From: Hydrogenophaga taeniospiralis CCUG 15921
GTDB lineage: Bacteria; Pseudomonadota; Gammaproteobacteria; Burkholderiales; Burkholderiaceae_C
DNA: 64,000 nucleotides
Direction: 5' to 3'
NCBI RefSeq assembly: GCF_001592305.1
Contig: NZ_BCWR01000013.1
Location: 1-64,000, forward strand
Shown here: positions 1 through 8,291 of the stretch, piece by piece
How positions within the stretch are numbered: the stretch's first letter is position 1
How the letters are laid out: each line of letters starts with the position of its first letter
Notes under the pieces: model-generated
Told to the model about the DNA's origin: nothing
Databases searched by the model: none
The model's input: only the letters and a program-made list of their open reading frames with translations
Translations under genes and position numbers: made by a program

Positions 1-90
1 GGCTGAGGCTGAGGCTGAGGCTGAGGCTGAGGCTGAGGCTGAGGCTGAGGCTGAGGCTGGGGCTGGGGCTGGGGCTGGGGCTGGGGCTGG
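1..90. repeat. Hexanucleotide tandem repeat, 9 x GGCTGA plus 6 x GGCTGG
   Basis: Fifteen perfect 6-bp units in a row: nine GGCTGA (1-54) then six GGCTGG (55-90). On the minus strand they encode Ser-Ala and Pro-Ala dipeptides of the exported protein. The array may continue beyond the left edge. Because the unit is 6 bp, gain or loss of units changes linker length without shifting the frame. Confidence 0.95.
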
Positions 91-429
91 AACTTGGGCT
101 CGAGCTGGGGCTGATGTCGGCGTGACGTAACAGGCCTTCAAAACCCCCATCAATGGATCACCAAAAATGGCATTGCTGCAATTCACGCCATTGGTGAAGC
201 GGCGGGGACGGGTCCAGGTATTGCTTGCACCATAGATCACATTCGCAGTGCCATTGAAACTGCACTGCTGCCCCTCTATGGCACAGGACATATAGCCAAC
301 CGGGGGCGTATCGACGCTCTGCCCTTGCGCATGACTTGCTACACCGACAAAACAACATCCCAGCGCAACCACCAAAGGCCTGAAACGAAAAGGCCTCGAA
401 GTCGCTTGAACACGTGTTTGTTTCAGCAT
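1..429 (-). CDS. Exported lectin-like protein with Ser-Ala/Pro-Ala repeat linker (partial, 3' end outside window)
   Basis: Reading the minus strand from the ATG at 429 gives 143 codons open to position 1 with no stop. Residues 1 to about 37 are a basic stretch, a hydrophobic core (LVVALGCCFVGVA) and a likely signal-peptidase site after SHA. A short Cys-rich domain follows, with the motifs CAIEGQQCSFNGT, VIYGA and NAIFGDP and a final KACY. This pattern recurs in secreted bacterial carbohydrate-active and lectin-like proteins, so I infer a small sugar-binding or adhesion domain. The rest of the visible part is a low-complexity linker: six Pro-Ala then nine Ser-Ala dipeptides, typical of spacers to a second domain, which is outside the window. 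Function beyond 'secreted, modular' is unknown. The start has no strong ribosome-binding site, but the downstream signal peptide supports it. Confidence 0.7.
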   Translation of the reverse strand, partial: MLKQTRVQATSRPFRFRPLVVALGCCFVGVASHAQGQSVDTPPVGYMSCAIEGQQCSFNGTANVIYGASNTWTRPRRFTNGVNCSNAIFGDPLMGVLKACYVTPTSAPARAQVPAPAPAPAPAPASASASASASASASASASA

Positions 430-724
430 GGGTCCCCCTGGATGCGTTGATGGTTGGCTCTTAAACCCGGACCAACGAGCAACATCAGACACGGGTTGCG
501 GCGCGAGCATATCGACGACGCACCATTGCATCCACACCTCGGGCATGGGGACTGGATGGACGGTCGATTCCGTCTGATGGAAAGAAATACTGCTTTACGA
601 AAGTGAGCTCGCAAAGCAACCAGCTCCCGGTTGCACTCGCTTCGAACAGCTTGACGTGACGTCCCCGGGTTTTCGCCGTCGCGAGCTGACCGTCAATGAA
701 ACCAGGGAGGGGGTTAAACCGGCA
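430..724. other. Non-coding gap
   Basis: These 295 bases lie between the start of the lectin-like gene and the stop of the LysR gene. Both flanking genes are on the minus strand. The region should hold the promoter of the lectin-like gene. I see no convincing open reading frame, strong hairpin or repeat in it. Confidence 0.5.
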
Positions 725-1684
725 CTAATCCTGCTCCAGCCGCCGCCCATACTGGGCCATGCTGGTCTGCTTGAGCGCTTTCATCATCACCTTGGCCGCG
801 GGCGAGAGCAGGCGGTCGGTGCGGGTGATGATGCCGAAGGCGTCCATATGGCAGGGCATGTCCAGCGGCAGCACGGTGACGAGGCCGTGTGAGGCGTAGT
901 AGTGCGCCACGTCGGCCGCCAGCACGGCCACCATGTCGCTCTGCTGCAGCATGCGCGTGATGAACAGCAGGGCCGAACTCTCGATGGTGTTGATCGGCGG
1001 GGCCAGGCCGTCCTGCTGGAACATGAGGTCGAAGCGGTGGCGCAGCACGCTGCCCGCGGGCGGCACGATCCAGCCGGCCGCGAGCACGTCGCGCAGGGTC
1101 AGCCCGCTCATGCCCGAGAGCGGGTGGCCCGGGCGGGCGATGGCGCAGATCAGCTCTTCGGTCAGCGGTTCGTAGCGCAGATGGGTCTTGTCGTGCTCGG
1201 CGAACAGCCGGCCCACCACGATGTCGAGCGCGCCCTGCTCCAGCCGGTCCAGCAGCACCGGGCTGGTCTCGATGTCGAGCGAGATGCGCAGACTGGGGTG
1301 CTCCTGTTTGACCAGGGCCACCGCCGCCGGCAGCAGGGTGAGGCCGGGTGAGGTGATGGCGCCGATGCCCACCTGCCCGTAGTGGCCGGTCTTGAGCGCG
1401 TTGAGCTCGTCGTGCGCCTGGTTCAGGCTGGCCAGCGCCATGCGCGCGTGGCGGATCATGGTCTCGCCGTACCAGGTGGGCCGCATGCCCCGGGGCAGGC
1501 GATCGAACAGCGACACCTCCAGCACGTCCTCCAGATCCTTGAGCAGCTTGGAGGCGGCCGGCTGCGTCATGCTGAGCACCTGGGCCGCGCGGTGGATGTT
1601 GCCTTCCTCGGCCAGCGCCACCAGCAACAACAGCTGGCGGGTCTTGAGGCGGGCGCGGATGAACCAGTGGTTGTAGGTGCTCAT
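725..1684 (-). CDS. gbpR: LysR-family regulator, GbpR-like (sugar catabolism)
   Basis: This 319-residue protein has the standard LysR layout: an N-terminal winged helix-turn-helix (about residues 10-70, with EEGNIHRAAQVLSMTQPAASK) and a periplasmic-binding-protein-like effector domain from about residue 95. The effector domain resembles the GbpR group (GQVGIGAI, LLDRLEQGALDIVVGRL), which in Azospirillum and Agrobacterium controls the galactose/arabinose-binding protein gene. The start chosen is the ATG at 1684; upstream in-frame codons (to 1804) would run into the shared promoter region. It is divergent from the aldehyde dehydrogenase and binding-protein genes, the classic LysR arrangement, so it most likely activates the 1807-17579 array in response to galactose, arabinose or an oxidised derivative. 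The family call is firm; the effector is inferred. Confidence 0.85.
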   Translation of the reverse strand: MSTYNHWFIRARLKTRQLLLLVALAEEGNIHRAAQVLSMTQPAASKLLKDLEDVLEVSLFDRLPRGMRPTWYGETMIRHARMALASLNQAHDELNALKTGHYGQVGIGAITSPGLTLLPAAVALVKQEHPSLRISLDIETSPVLLDRLEQGALDIVVGRLFAEHDKTHLRYEPLTEELICAIARPGHPLSGMSGLTLRDVLAAGWIVPPAGSVLRHRFDLMFQQDGLAPPINTIESSALLFITRMLQQSDMVAVLAADVAHYYASHGLVTVLPLDMPCHMDAFGIITRTDRLLSPAAKVMMKALKQTSMAQYGRRLEQD

Positions 1685-1806
1685 GGGTGAAGGATTGGGG
1701 GTTTTCCAGAATGTTCGGATAGATATGTATTTTGTCCAAAAAACGATTGGATTGATATACAAACCCCACATAGACTGCAGCCCGAGACAAAAAGTCAAGG
1801 GCACCC
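1685..1806. promoter_or_regulatory. Divergent promoter/operator region of gbpR and the sugar array
   Basis: This 122-bp AT-richer segment separates the two divergent start codons. For the plus-strand array, TTGTCC (1732-1737) followed after 16 bp by GATATA (1754-1759) is a possible promoter. The pair ATATGTAT (1723-1730) and ATATACAA (1755-1762) forms imperfect half-sites such as a LysR protein might bind. These assignments rest on inspection only. Confidence 0.4.
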
Positions 1807-3258
1807 ATGAAACTCGGCGACATGCAGCAGAACCCCCGGCACTTCATCAACGGGCGCTGGGAGATCGGCACCACCACCGGGGTGAGCACCAACCCGTCCG
1901 ACACCCGCGAGGTGGTGGCCGAATACGCCCGGGCCGACCGCAACCAGACCGAGCTGGCGATCCGCGCCGCCGCCGACGCCCTGCCCCACTGGAGCCAGAG
2001 CAGCCCGCAGCGCCGCGCCGACGTGCTCGACCAGATCGGCAGCGAGCTGCTGGCGCGCAAGGACGAGCTGGGCGCGCTGCTGGCACGTGAAGAAGGCAAA
2101 ACCTTGCCCGAAGGCGTGGGCGAGGTGGCGCGCGCCGGCCAGATCTTCAAATTTTTCGCCGGCGAGGCGCTGCGCATACCGGGCGAGGTCATCGCCTCGG
2201 TGCGCCCGGGCGTGCGGGTGGACGTGACGCGCGAACCCGTGGGCGTGGTGGGCATCATCGCGCCCTGGAACTTCCCCTTCGCCATTCCCGCCTGGAAGAT
2301 CGCGCCGGCCCTGGCCTACGGCAACACCGTGGTGTTCAAGCCGGCCGAGCTGGTGCCGGCCTGCGGCTGGGCGCTGGCCGAGATCATCAGCCGCTGCGGC
2401 CTGCCCGCCGGCGTGTTCAACCTGGTCATGGGCAGCGGCCGCGAGGTCGGCCAGACGCTGGTGGACCACCCGCTGGTCAACGCGCTGAGCTTCACCGGCT
2501 CGGTCTCCACCGGCGAGCGCATCCTCAAGGCGGCCACGGCGCGGCGCGCCAAGGTGCAGCTGGAGATGGGCGGCAAGAACCCGCTGGTGGTGCTGGCCGA
2601 CGCCGATCTCGACCAGGCCGTGGACTGCGCGCTGCAGGGCTCCTATTTCTCCACCGGCCAGCGCTGCACGGCGTCGAGCCGCCTGATCGTGCAGGCCCAG
2701 GTGCACGACGCCTTCGTGGCCAAGCTGCGCCAGCGCCTGAGCACGCTCAAGGTGGGCCACGCGCTGGAGCGGGGGACCGAAATGGGGCCGGTGGTGGACC
2801 GCGCCCAGCTGGAGCAGAACCTGGCCTACATCGAGATCGCGCGCAACGAAGGGGCCGAACATGTCTGGGGCGGCGACCTGCTGCAGCGACCCACGCCAGG
2901 ACACTACATGAGCCCGGCGCTGTTCCTGGCCAAGCCCGAACACCGCGTCGCACGCGAAGAAATCTTTGGCCCGGTGGCCTGTGTGCTGCGCGCCGACGAC
3001 TACGAACACGCGCTGGTGCTGGCCAACGACACGCCCTTCGGCCTGTGCGCGGGCATCTGCACCACCTCGCTCAAATACGCGATGCACTTCAAACGCCACG
3101 CCGAGGTCGGGATGACCATGGTCAACCTGCCCACGGCGGGCGTGGACTTCCATGTGCCTTTCGGTGGGCGCAAGGAATCGAGCCACGGCTCGCGCGAACA
3201 AGGCCGCTACGCGGTCGAGTTCTACACCACCGTCAAGACCGGCTACATGCTGGCCTGA
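1807..3258 (+). CDS. Alpha-ketoglutaric semialdehyde dehydrogenase (aldehyde dehydrogenase family)
   Basis: A 483-residue NAD(P)-dependent aldehyde dehydrogenase. Visible family motifs are the nucleotide-binding/active-site loop PWNFPFAIPAWK, the glutamate motif LEMGGKNP (about residue 253) and the catalytic cysteine in GQRCTASS (about residue 287). In the non-phosphorylative L-arabinose pathway (Azospirillum type) such an enzyme oxidises alpha-ketoglutaric semialdehyde to alpha-ketoglutarate. The substrate is inferred from context: the arabonate and keto-deoxyarabonate dehydratases are in the same array, and the divergent regulator is GbpR-like. An alternative start at 1822 (MQQNPRHF) would trim five residues. 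Succinate-semialdehyde or other semialdehydes remain possible substrates. Confidence 0.8.
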   Translation: MKLGDMQQNPRHFINGRWEIGTTTGVSTNPSDTREVVAEYARADRNQTELAIRAAADALPHWSQSSPQRRADVLDQIGSELLARKDELGALLAREEGKTLPEGVGEVARAGQIFKFFAGEALRIPGEVIASVRPGVRVDVTREPVGVVGIIAPWNFPFAIPAWKIAPALAYGNTVVFKPAELVPACGWALAEIISRCGLPAGVFNLVMGSGREVGQTLVDHPLVNALSFTGSVSTGERILKAATARRAKVQLEMGGKNPLVVLADADLDQAVDCALQGSYFSTGQRCTASSRLIVQAQVHDAFVAKLRQRLSTLKVGHALERGTEMGPVVDRAQLEQNLAYIEIARNEGAEHVWGGDLLQRPTPGHYMSPALFLAKPEHRVAREEIFGPVACVLRADDYEHALVLANDTPFGLCAGICTTSLKYAMHFKRHAEVGMTMVNLPTAGVDFHVPFGGRKESSHGSREQGRYAVEFYTTVKTGYMLA

Positions 3259-3301
3259 ACCGTTTCCCGCAAGCGCCTTTCTCAATCAACCAGGAGACAA
3301 C

Positions 3302-4270
3302 ATGATGAAACTGAACCGTCGCACCCTCGCCGCCGCCATCGCCTGCGCCCCGCTGGCCGGGCTGCTCCCCGCCGCCGCCTGGGCCCAGAAGCCCATCGTG
3401 CTGGGCTTCAGCCAGGTCGGTGCCGAAAGCGAATGGCGCACCGCCAACACCGAGTCGATCAAGTCGGCCGCCAAGGAAGCCGGCATCGAGCTGAAGTTCT
3501 CCGACGCCCAGCAGAAGCAGGAAAACCAGATCAAGGCGATCCGCTCCTTCATCGCGCAGAAGGTGGACGTGATCGCGTTCTCGCCGGTGGTCGAGTCGGG
3601 CTGGGAAACCGTGCTGCGTGAAGCCAAGGCCGCCAAGATCCCGGTGGTGCTGACCGACCGCGCGGTCAATGTGAAGGACACCTCGCTCTACGTGTCCTTC
3701 ATGGGTTCGGACTTCGTCGAAGAGGGCCGCAAGGCCGGCCGCTGGCTGGTGGAAAAAATGAAGGACCAGAAAGGCGAGGTCAACATCGTCGAACTGCAGG
3801 GCACCGTGGGCTCGGCCCCGGCCATCGACCGCAAGAAGGGTTTCGAGGAAATCATCAAGGCCGATCCGAAGTTCAAGATCATCCGCAGCCAGACCGGTGA
3901 CTTCACCCGCGCCAAGGGCAAGGAAGTGATGGAAGCCTTCCTGAAGGCCGAAGGCAAGAAGATCAACGTGCTGTACGCGCACAACGACGACATGGCCATC
4001 GGCGCCATCCAGGCCATCGAAGAGGCCGGCATGAAGCCCGCCAAAGACATCACCATCATCTCCATCGACGCCGTCAAGGGTGCCTTCGAAGCCATGATCG
4101 CGGGCAAGCTCAACGTGTCGGTGGAGTGCAGCCCGCTGTTGGGCCCGCAGCTGATGGCCGCCGTGAAAGACATCAAGGCCGGCAAGGCGGTGCAGAAACG
4201 CATCGTGACCGAAGAAGGCATCTTCCCGATGGAAGTCGCCGCCCAGGAGTTCCCCAAGCGCAAGTACTGA
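3302..4270 (+). CDS. ytfQ: Sugar ABC transporter periplasmic binding protein, YtfQ-like
   Basis: A 322-residue type 1 periplasmic binding protein. The N-terminus is a clear signal peptide (basic start, hydrophobic stretch, cleavage after AWA at about residue 27). The mature protein starts KPIVLGFSQVGAESEWR, very like E. coli YtfQ, the galactofuranose/galactose/arabinose-binding protein. Motifs include TDRAVNVKD and AHNDDMAIGAIQAIEEAG. AGGAG lies just upstream of tandem ATG codons at 3302 and 3305. It should deliver sugar to the YtfR/YtfT/YjfF-type transporter at 8292-11894, from which it is separated by chvE-gguAB. Confidence 0.87.
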   Translation: MMKLNRRTLAAAIACAPLAGLLPAAAWAQKPIVLGFSQVGAESEWRTANTESIKSAAKEAGIELKFSDAQQKQENQIKAIRSFIAQKVDVIAFSPVVESGWETVLREAKAAKIPVVLTDRAVNVKDTSLYVSFMGSDFVEEGRKAGRWLVEKMKDQKGEVNIVELQGTVGSAPAIDRKKGFEEIIKADPKFKIIRSQTGDFTRAKGKEVMEAFLKAEGKKINVLYAHNDDMAIGAIQAIEEAGMKPAKDITIISIDAVKGAFEAMIAGKLNVSVECSPLLGPQLMAAVKDIKAGKAVQKRIVTEEGIFPMEVAAQEFPKRKY

Positions 4271-4296
4271 TCCGGCCCCCGGATCGCCCTCAACCC

Positions 4297-4322
4297 CGCG
4301 CGCCCTCCCGGGCGTGCGTTTT
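4297..4322 (+). terminator. Hairpin plus T-run between ytfQ-like and chvE genes
   Basis: A 9-bp stem (4297-4305 with 4310-4318, one G-T pair) closes a 4-base loop and is followed by TTTT. It looks like a weak intrinsic terminator or mRNA-stabilising hairpin directly after the first binding-protein gene. Confidence 0.55.
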
Positions 4323-4345
4323 CCCGAAAGACTGGAGACACATAC

Positions 4346-5416
4346 ATGAAACGTGCAACCCTCAAGGCCGCGCTGGCCGCCCTGGCCCTGGGCGCCGTCG
4401 GCGTCTCGCCCCTGGCGATGGCGCAGGACAAAGGCAGCATCGGCATCTCGATGCCCACCAAGTCCTCGGCCCGCTGGATCGCCGACGGCGACAACATGGT
4501 CAAGGTGCTCAAGGAGCGTGGCTACAAGACCGATCTGCAATACGCCGACGACGACATCCCGAACCAGCTCGCTCAGATCGAGAACATGATCACCAAGGGC
4601 GTCAAGGTGCTGGTGATCGCCTCCATCGACGGCACCACGCTCTCGCGCGTGCTGCAGAGCGCGGCCGACAAGGGCGTCAAGGTCATCGCCTATGACCGCC
4701 TGATCAAGGGTTCGAAGAACGTGGACTACTACGCCACCTTCGACAACTTCCAGGTCGGCGTGCTGCAGGCCGGCTCCATCGTGGACAAGCTCGGCCTGAA
4801 GCAGGGCAAGGGCCCGTTCAACATCGAACTCTTCGGCGGCTCGCCCGACGACAACAACGCCTTCTTCTTCTACGACGGCGCCATGAGCGTGCTGCAACCG
4901 TACATCGACAGCGGCAAGCTGGTGGTGCGCAGCAAGCAGCTGGGCATGAACAAGGTCGGCACGCTGCGCTGGGACGGCGCGGTGGCGCAGGCCCGCATGG
5001 ACAACCTGCTCTCGGCCTTCTACGGCACGGAAAAAGTGCACGCCGTGCTCTCGCCCTACGACGGCCTGTCGATCGGCATCCTGTCCTCGCTCAAGGGCGT
5101 GGGCTACTGCACGGCGCAACAGCCCTGCCCGGTGGTCAGCGGCCAGGACGCGGAAATCCCCTCGGTCAAGTCCATCCTCAAGGGTGAGCAGTACTCGACC
5201 GTGTTCAAGGACACGCGTGAGCTGGCCAAGGTCGCGGCCAACATGGTGGACGCCACGCTCTCGGGCAAGCAGCCCGAGATCAACGACACCAAGACCTACA
5301 ACAACGGCGTGAAAGTCGTGCCCTCCTACCTGCTCAAGCCGGTGGCCGTGGACGGCTCCAACTGGAAACCGGTGCTGGTCGGCAGCGGCTACTACAAGGA
5401 ATCGCAAATCAAGTAA
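4346..5416 (+). CDS. chvE: Multiple-sugar periplasmic binding protein ChvE
   Basis: A 356-residue periplasmic binding protein with a signal peptide (cleavage after AMA at about residue 26). The mature region matches the ChvE/SbpA group: [55 protein letters not shown] and the long C-terminal half of this clade. ChvE binds aldose sugars such as glucose, galactose, arabinose and xylose. In Agrobacterium it also signals to a sensor kinase, but no such kinase is nearby, so transport is the likely role. The ribosome-binding site GGAG lies 9-10 bases upstream of the ATG. It is followed by gguA and gguB, its usual partners. Confidence 0.92.
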   Translation: MKRATLKAALAALALGAVGVSPLAMAQDKGSIGISMPTKSSARWIADGDNMVKVLKERGYKTDLQYADDDIPNQLAQIENMITKGVKVLVIASIDGTTLSRVLQSAADKGVKVIAYDRLIKGSKNVDYYATFDNFQVGVLQAGSIVDKLGLKQGKGPFNIELFGGSPDDNNAFFFYDGAMSVLQPYIDSGKLVVRSKQLGMNKVGTLRWDGAVAQARMDNLLSAFYGTEKVHAVLSPYDGLSIGILSSLKGVGYCTAQQPCPVVSGQDAEIPSVKSILKGEQYSTVFKDTRELAKVAANMVDATLSGKQPEINDTKTYNNGVKVVPSYLLKPVAVDGSNWKPVLVGSGYYKESQIK

Positions 5417-5433
5417 GCCCTCGCCGGTGAACT

Positions 5434-5473
5434 CCCGCCGCTCGCGTGCCCACACGGCCACGCGGGCGGCGGG
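5434..5473 (+). terminator. 15-bp hairpin between chvE and gguA
   Basis: The arms 5434-5448 and 5459-5473 pair over 15 positions (one G-T pair) around a 10-base loop. CCTTTCC follows instead of a clean T-run, so partial termination or protection of the chvE mRNA 3' end is more likely than full termination. It would keep binding protein in excess over the ATPase and permease. Confidence 0.65.
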
Positions 5474-5518
5474 CCTTTCCGGGTGCGAACCCCAGGCCTC
5501 TACAGACAAGCCCAGATC

Positions 5519-7036
5519 ATGTTGCTCGAAATGCGGGATATCCGCAAAACCTTCCCCGGGGTGGTGGCGCTCAACCAGGTGAACCTGCGCGTGCGCGCGG
5601 GCGAGATCCACGCCATCGTGGGTGAAAACGGCGCCGGCAAATCAACCCTGATGAAGGTGCTCTCCGGGGTCTACCCCCACGGCAGCTACAACGGCGAGAT
5701 CGTCTTCGAAGGGCAGGAACGCCGCTTCGACGACATCCGCGACAGCGAACACCTGGGGGTGATCATCATCCACCAGGAGCTCGCGCTGGTGCCGTTGTTG
5801 TCGATCGCGGAGAACATCTTCCTGGGCAACGAAACGGCGCGCCACGGCGTGATCGACTGGATGGCCGCGCACAGCAAGACGCAGGCGCTGCTGCGCAAGG
5901 TCGGCCTCAAGGAGTCACCCGAAACCCTGATCACCCACCTGGGCGTGGGCAAGCAGCAGCTGGTGGAGATCGCCAAGGCGCTGTCGCGCCAGGTCAAGCT
6001 GCTGATCCTGGACGAGCCCACCGCCAGCCTGAACGAAACCGACAGCCAGGCGCTGCTCGACCTCCTGCTCGAACTCAAGGGCCAGGGCATCACCTGCATC
6101 CTGATTTCGCACAAGCTCAACGAAATTTCCCGCGTGGCCGACTCCATCACCATCCTGCGCGACGGCAGCACGGTGGAGACGCTCGACTGCCGCGCCGGCG
6201 CCATCAGCGAAGACCGCGTGATCCAGGCCATGGTGGGCCGCGAGATGGCCGACCGCTACCCCCGGCGCCAACCCAACATCGGCGAAACCGTGTTCGAGGT
6301 GCGCAACTGGCGCGCCTACCACCCGCACCACAGCGACCGCGAATTCATCAAGGGGATCGACCTGCAGGTGCGCCGCGGCGAGATCGTGGGCATCGCCGGG
6401 CTCATGGGCGCGGGCCGCACCGAGCTGGCCATGAGCATCTTTGGCCGCTCCTGGGGCCACCGCATCAGCGGCGAGGTGCTGCTGCACGGCCAGCCCATCG
6501 ACGTGAGCACGGTGGAAAAGGCCGTGCGCCACGGCCTGGCCTACGTCACCGAAGACCGCAAGGGCAACGGCCTGGTGCTCAGCGAAGACATCCAGTTCAA
6601 CGTGTCGCTGGCCAACCTCGACGGTGTGTCCTCGGCCACCGTGATCGACAACGGGCGCGAGCACCGGGTGGCCGAAGGCTACCGCGAGAAGCTGCGCATC
6701 CGCTGCTCGGGCGTGGACCAGAAGACCGTGAACCTCTCGGGCGGCAACCAGCAGAAGGTGGTGCTGAGCAAATGGCTCTTCACCAACCCCGAGGTGCTGA
6801 TCCTCGACGAGCCCACGCGCGGCATCGACGTGGGCGCCAAGTACGAGATCTACACCTTGATCGCCCAGATGGCGGCCGAGGGCAAGTGCGTGATCGTGAT
6901 TTCTTCGGAGATGCCCGAGCTGCTCGGCATCTCGGACCGCATTTATGTGATGAACGAAGGCCGCTTTGTGGCCGAGATGCCCACGGCCGAAGCCTCCCAG
7001 GAAAAGATCATGCGCGCCATTGTGAAAGCCAGTTGA
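5519..7036 (+). CDS. gguA: Sugar ABC transporter ATPase GguA
   Basis: A 505-residue protein with two fused ABC ATPase domains, as in MglA/AraG/GguA. The first half has a full Walker A (GENGAGKST, about residue 36) and Walker B (LILDEPTAS). In the second half the A-loop region is the degenerate [11 protein letters not shown], with a normal signature ([14 protein letters not shown]) and Walker B ([13 protein letters not shown]). This asymmetry is usual in the family. It energises import through GguB. The ATG at 5519 is chosen because homologous similarity starts at [15 protein letters not shown]; the frame is open upstream to 5483. The next gene starts one base after its stop, so translation is probably coupled. 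Confidence 0.9.
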   Translation: MLLEMRDIRKTFPGVVALNQVNLRVRAGEIHAIVGENGAGKSTLMKVLSGVYPHGSYNGEIVFEGQERRFDDIRDSEHLGVIIIHQELALVPLLSIAENIFLGNETARHGVIDWMAAHSKTQALLRKVGLKESPETLITHLGVGKQQLVEIAKALSRQVKLLILDEPTASLNETDSQALLDLLLELKGQGITCILISHKLNEISRVADSITILRDGSTVETLDCRAGAISEDRVIQAMVGREMADRYPRRQPNIGETVFEVRNWRAYHPHHSDREFIKGIDLQVRRGEIVGIAGLMGAGRTELAMSIFGRSWGHRISGEVLLHGQPIDVSTVEKAVRHGLAYVTEDRKGNGLVLSEDIQFNVSLANLDGVSSATVIDNGREHRVAEGYREKLRIRCSGVDQKTVNLSGGNQQKVVLSKWLFTNPEVLILDEPTRGIDVGAKYEIYTLIAQMAAEGKCVIVISSEMPELLGISDRIYVMNEGRFVAEMPTAEASQEKIMRAIVKAS

Positions 7037-7037
7037 T

Positions 7038-8279
7038 ATGAGCCAGATGACCCCCACCACCACCGCCACACCCGCCACCGTCACCGCCGTGGCCCCCACC
7101 GAAGCCGTGGCCCACCACGGCAAGTCGCCGCTGGACCACCTCAAGCACAACTTCCGTGAGTACGGCATGTTGATCACGCTGGTGGCCATCATGGGCTTCT
7201 TCCAGTACATGACCGACGGCACGTTGATGCAGCCGCTGAACCTCACCAACCTGGTGCTGCAGAACAGCTACATCGTCATCATGGCGCTGGGCATGCTGCT
7301 GGTGATCGTGGCCGGCCACATCGACCTCTCGGTGGGCTCTGTCTGCGGCTTCATCGGCGCGCTGGCGGCGGTGCTGATGGTGGAATACGAATGGCATTTC
7401 GTGCCGGCCTCCATCGTGTGCCTGCTCTGCGGTGGCCTGATCGGCGCGGCGCAAGGCTGGTTCGTGGCCTTCTCGCGCATCCCCTCCTTCATCGTCACGC
7501 TCGCGGGCATGCTGGTGTTCAAGGGCCTGGCGCTGGCGCTGCTGGCCGGCCAGTCGGTGGGCCCTTTCCCCGACGCCTTCCAGATGCTCAGCTCGGGCTT
7601 CATCCCCGACCTGTTCGACGCCGAAGGTCTGCGCCTGACCTCGCTGCTGCTGGGCGTGGCGGTGGCCGCGGCGCTGACCGTGGCCGGCGTGCGCGCGCGC
7701 GCCAACCGGCTCAAGCACGGTGTGCACGCCGAACCCACCGCCTTCTTCCTCATCAAGACCGCCGTGTTCACCGCGCTGCTGATCTATTTCGCCTACCTGC
7801 TGGCCTCGTACAAGGGCCTGCCCAACGTGCTGATCGTGATGGCGCTGCTGATCGTGCTGTTCGACTTCGTCACCAGCCGCACCACCATCGGCCGCCGCAT
7901 CTACGCCATGGGCGGCAACGAGAAGGCCGCCAAGCTCTCGGGCATCAAGACCGAGCGGCTGTCGTTCTACGCCTTCGTCAACATGGGCGTGCTCGCCGCG
8001 CTGGCCGGGCTGGTGTTCGCCGCGCGGCTGAACACCGCCACACCCAAGGCCGGCCTGGGCTTCGAGCTCGACGTGATCGCCGCCTGCTTCATCGGCGGGG
8101 CCTCGGCCTCGGGCGGCGTGGGCAAGGTGATGGGCGCGGTGATCGGCGCTTTCATCATGGGCGTGATGAACAACGGCATGTCCATCCTGGGCATCGGCAT
8201 CGACTACCAGCAGGTCATCAAGGGCGTGGTGCTGCTCGCCGCAGTGCTGGTCGACGTCTACAACAAAAACAAAGCCTGA
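7038..8279 (+). CDS. gguB: Sugar ABC transporter permease GguB
   Basis: A 413-residue inner-membrane permease of the ribose/xylose/galactose (RbsC/XylH/MglC) family with about ten hydrophobic segments. Family motifs are GMLLVIVAGHIDLSVGSV (about residues 90-107), the RTTIGRRIYAMGGNEKAA loop, and a C-terminal GGASASGGVGKVMGAVIGA. It is longer than RbsC because of an internal loop after about residue 205, as in XylH and GguB. It forms the channel for ChvE-bound sugar with GguA. Its start is within one base of the gguA stop. Confidence 0.9.
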   Translation: MSQMTPTTTATPATVTAVAPTEAVAHHGKSPLDHLKHNFREYGMLITLVAIMGFFQYMTDGTLMQPLNLTNLVLQNSYIVIMALGMLLVIVAGHIDLSVGSVCGFIGALAAVLMVEYEWHFVPASIVCLLCGGLIGAAQGWFVAFSRIPSFIVTLAGMLVFKGLALALLAGQSVGPFPDAFQMLSSGFIPDLFDAEGLRLTSLLLGVAVAAALTVAGVRARANRLKHGVHAEPTAFFLIKTAVFTALLIYFAYLLASYKGLPNVLIVMALLIVLFDFVTSRTTIGRRIYAMGGNEKAAKLSGIKTERLSFYAFVNMGVLAALAGLVFAARLNTATPKAGLGFELDVIAACFIGGASASGGVGKVMGAVIGAFIMGVMNNGMSILGIGIDYQQVIKGVVLLAAVLVDVYNKNKA

Positions 8280-8291
8280 GGTGGCTCACCC

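Noticed and set aside
1..90. Tandem repeats as a CRISPR or satellite feature
   Set aside because: There are no spacers, the unit is 6 bp, and the array is in frame within a coding sequence.
5480..5500. GGTGCGAACC resembling a tRNA T-arm
   Set aside because: No acceptor, anticodon or D arm can be matched around it, and it lies in a short gap between chvE and gguA.
3233..5611. A 792-codon antisense frame across the ytfQ-like and chvE genes
   Set aside because: It spans two well-supported binding-protein genes and their intergenic hairpin, is His/Asp-rich as expected of reverse-frame GC sequence, and shows no domain.
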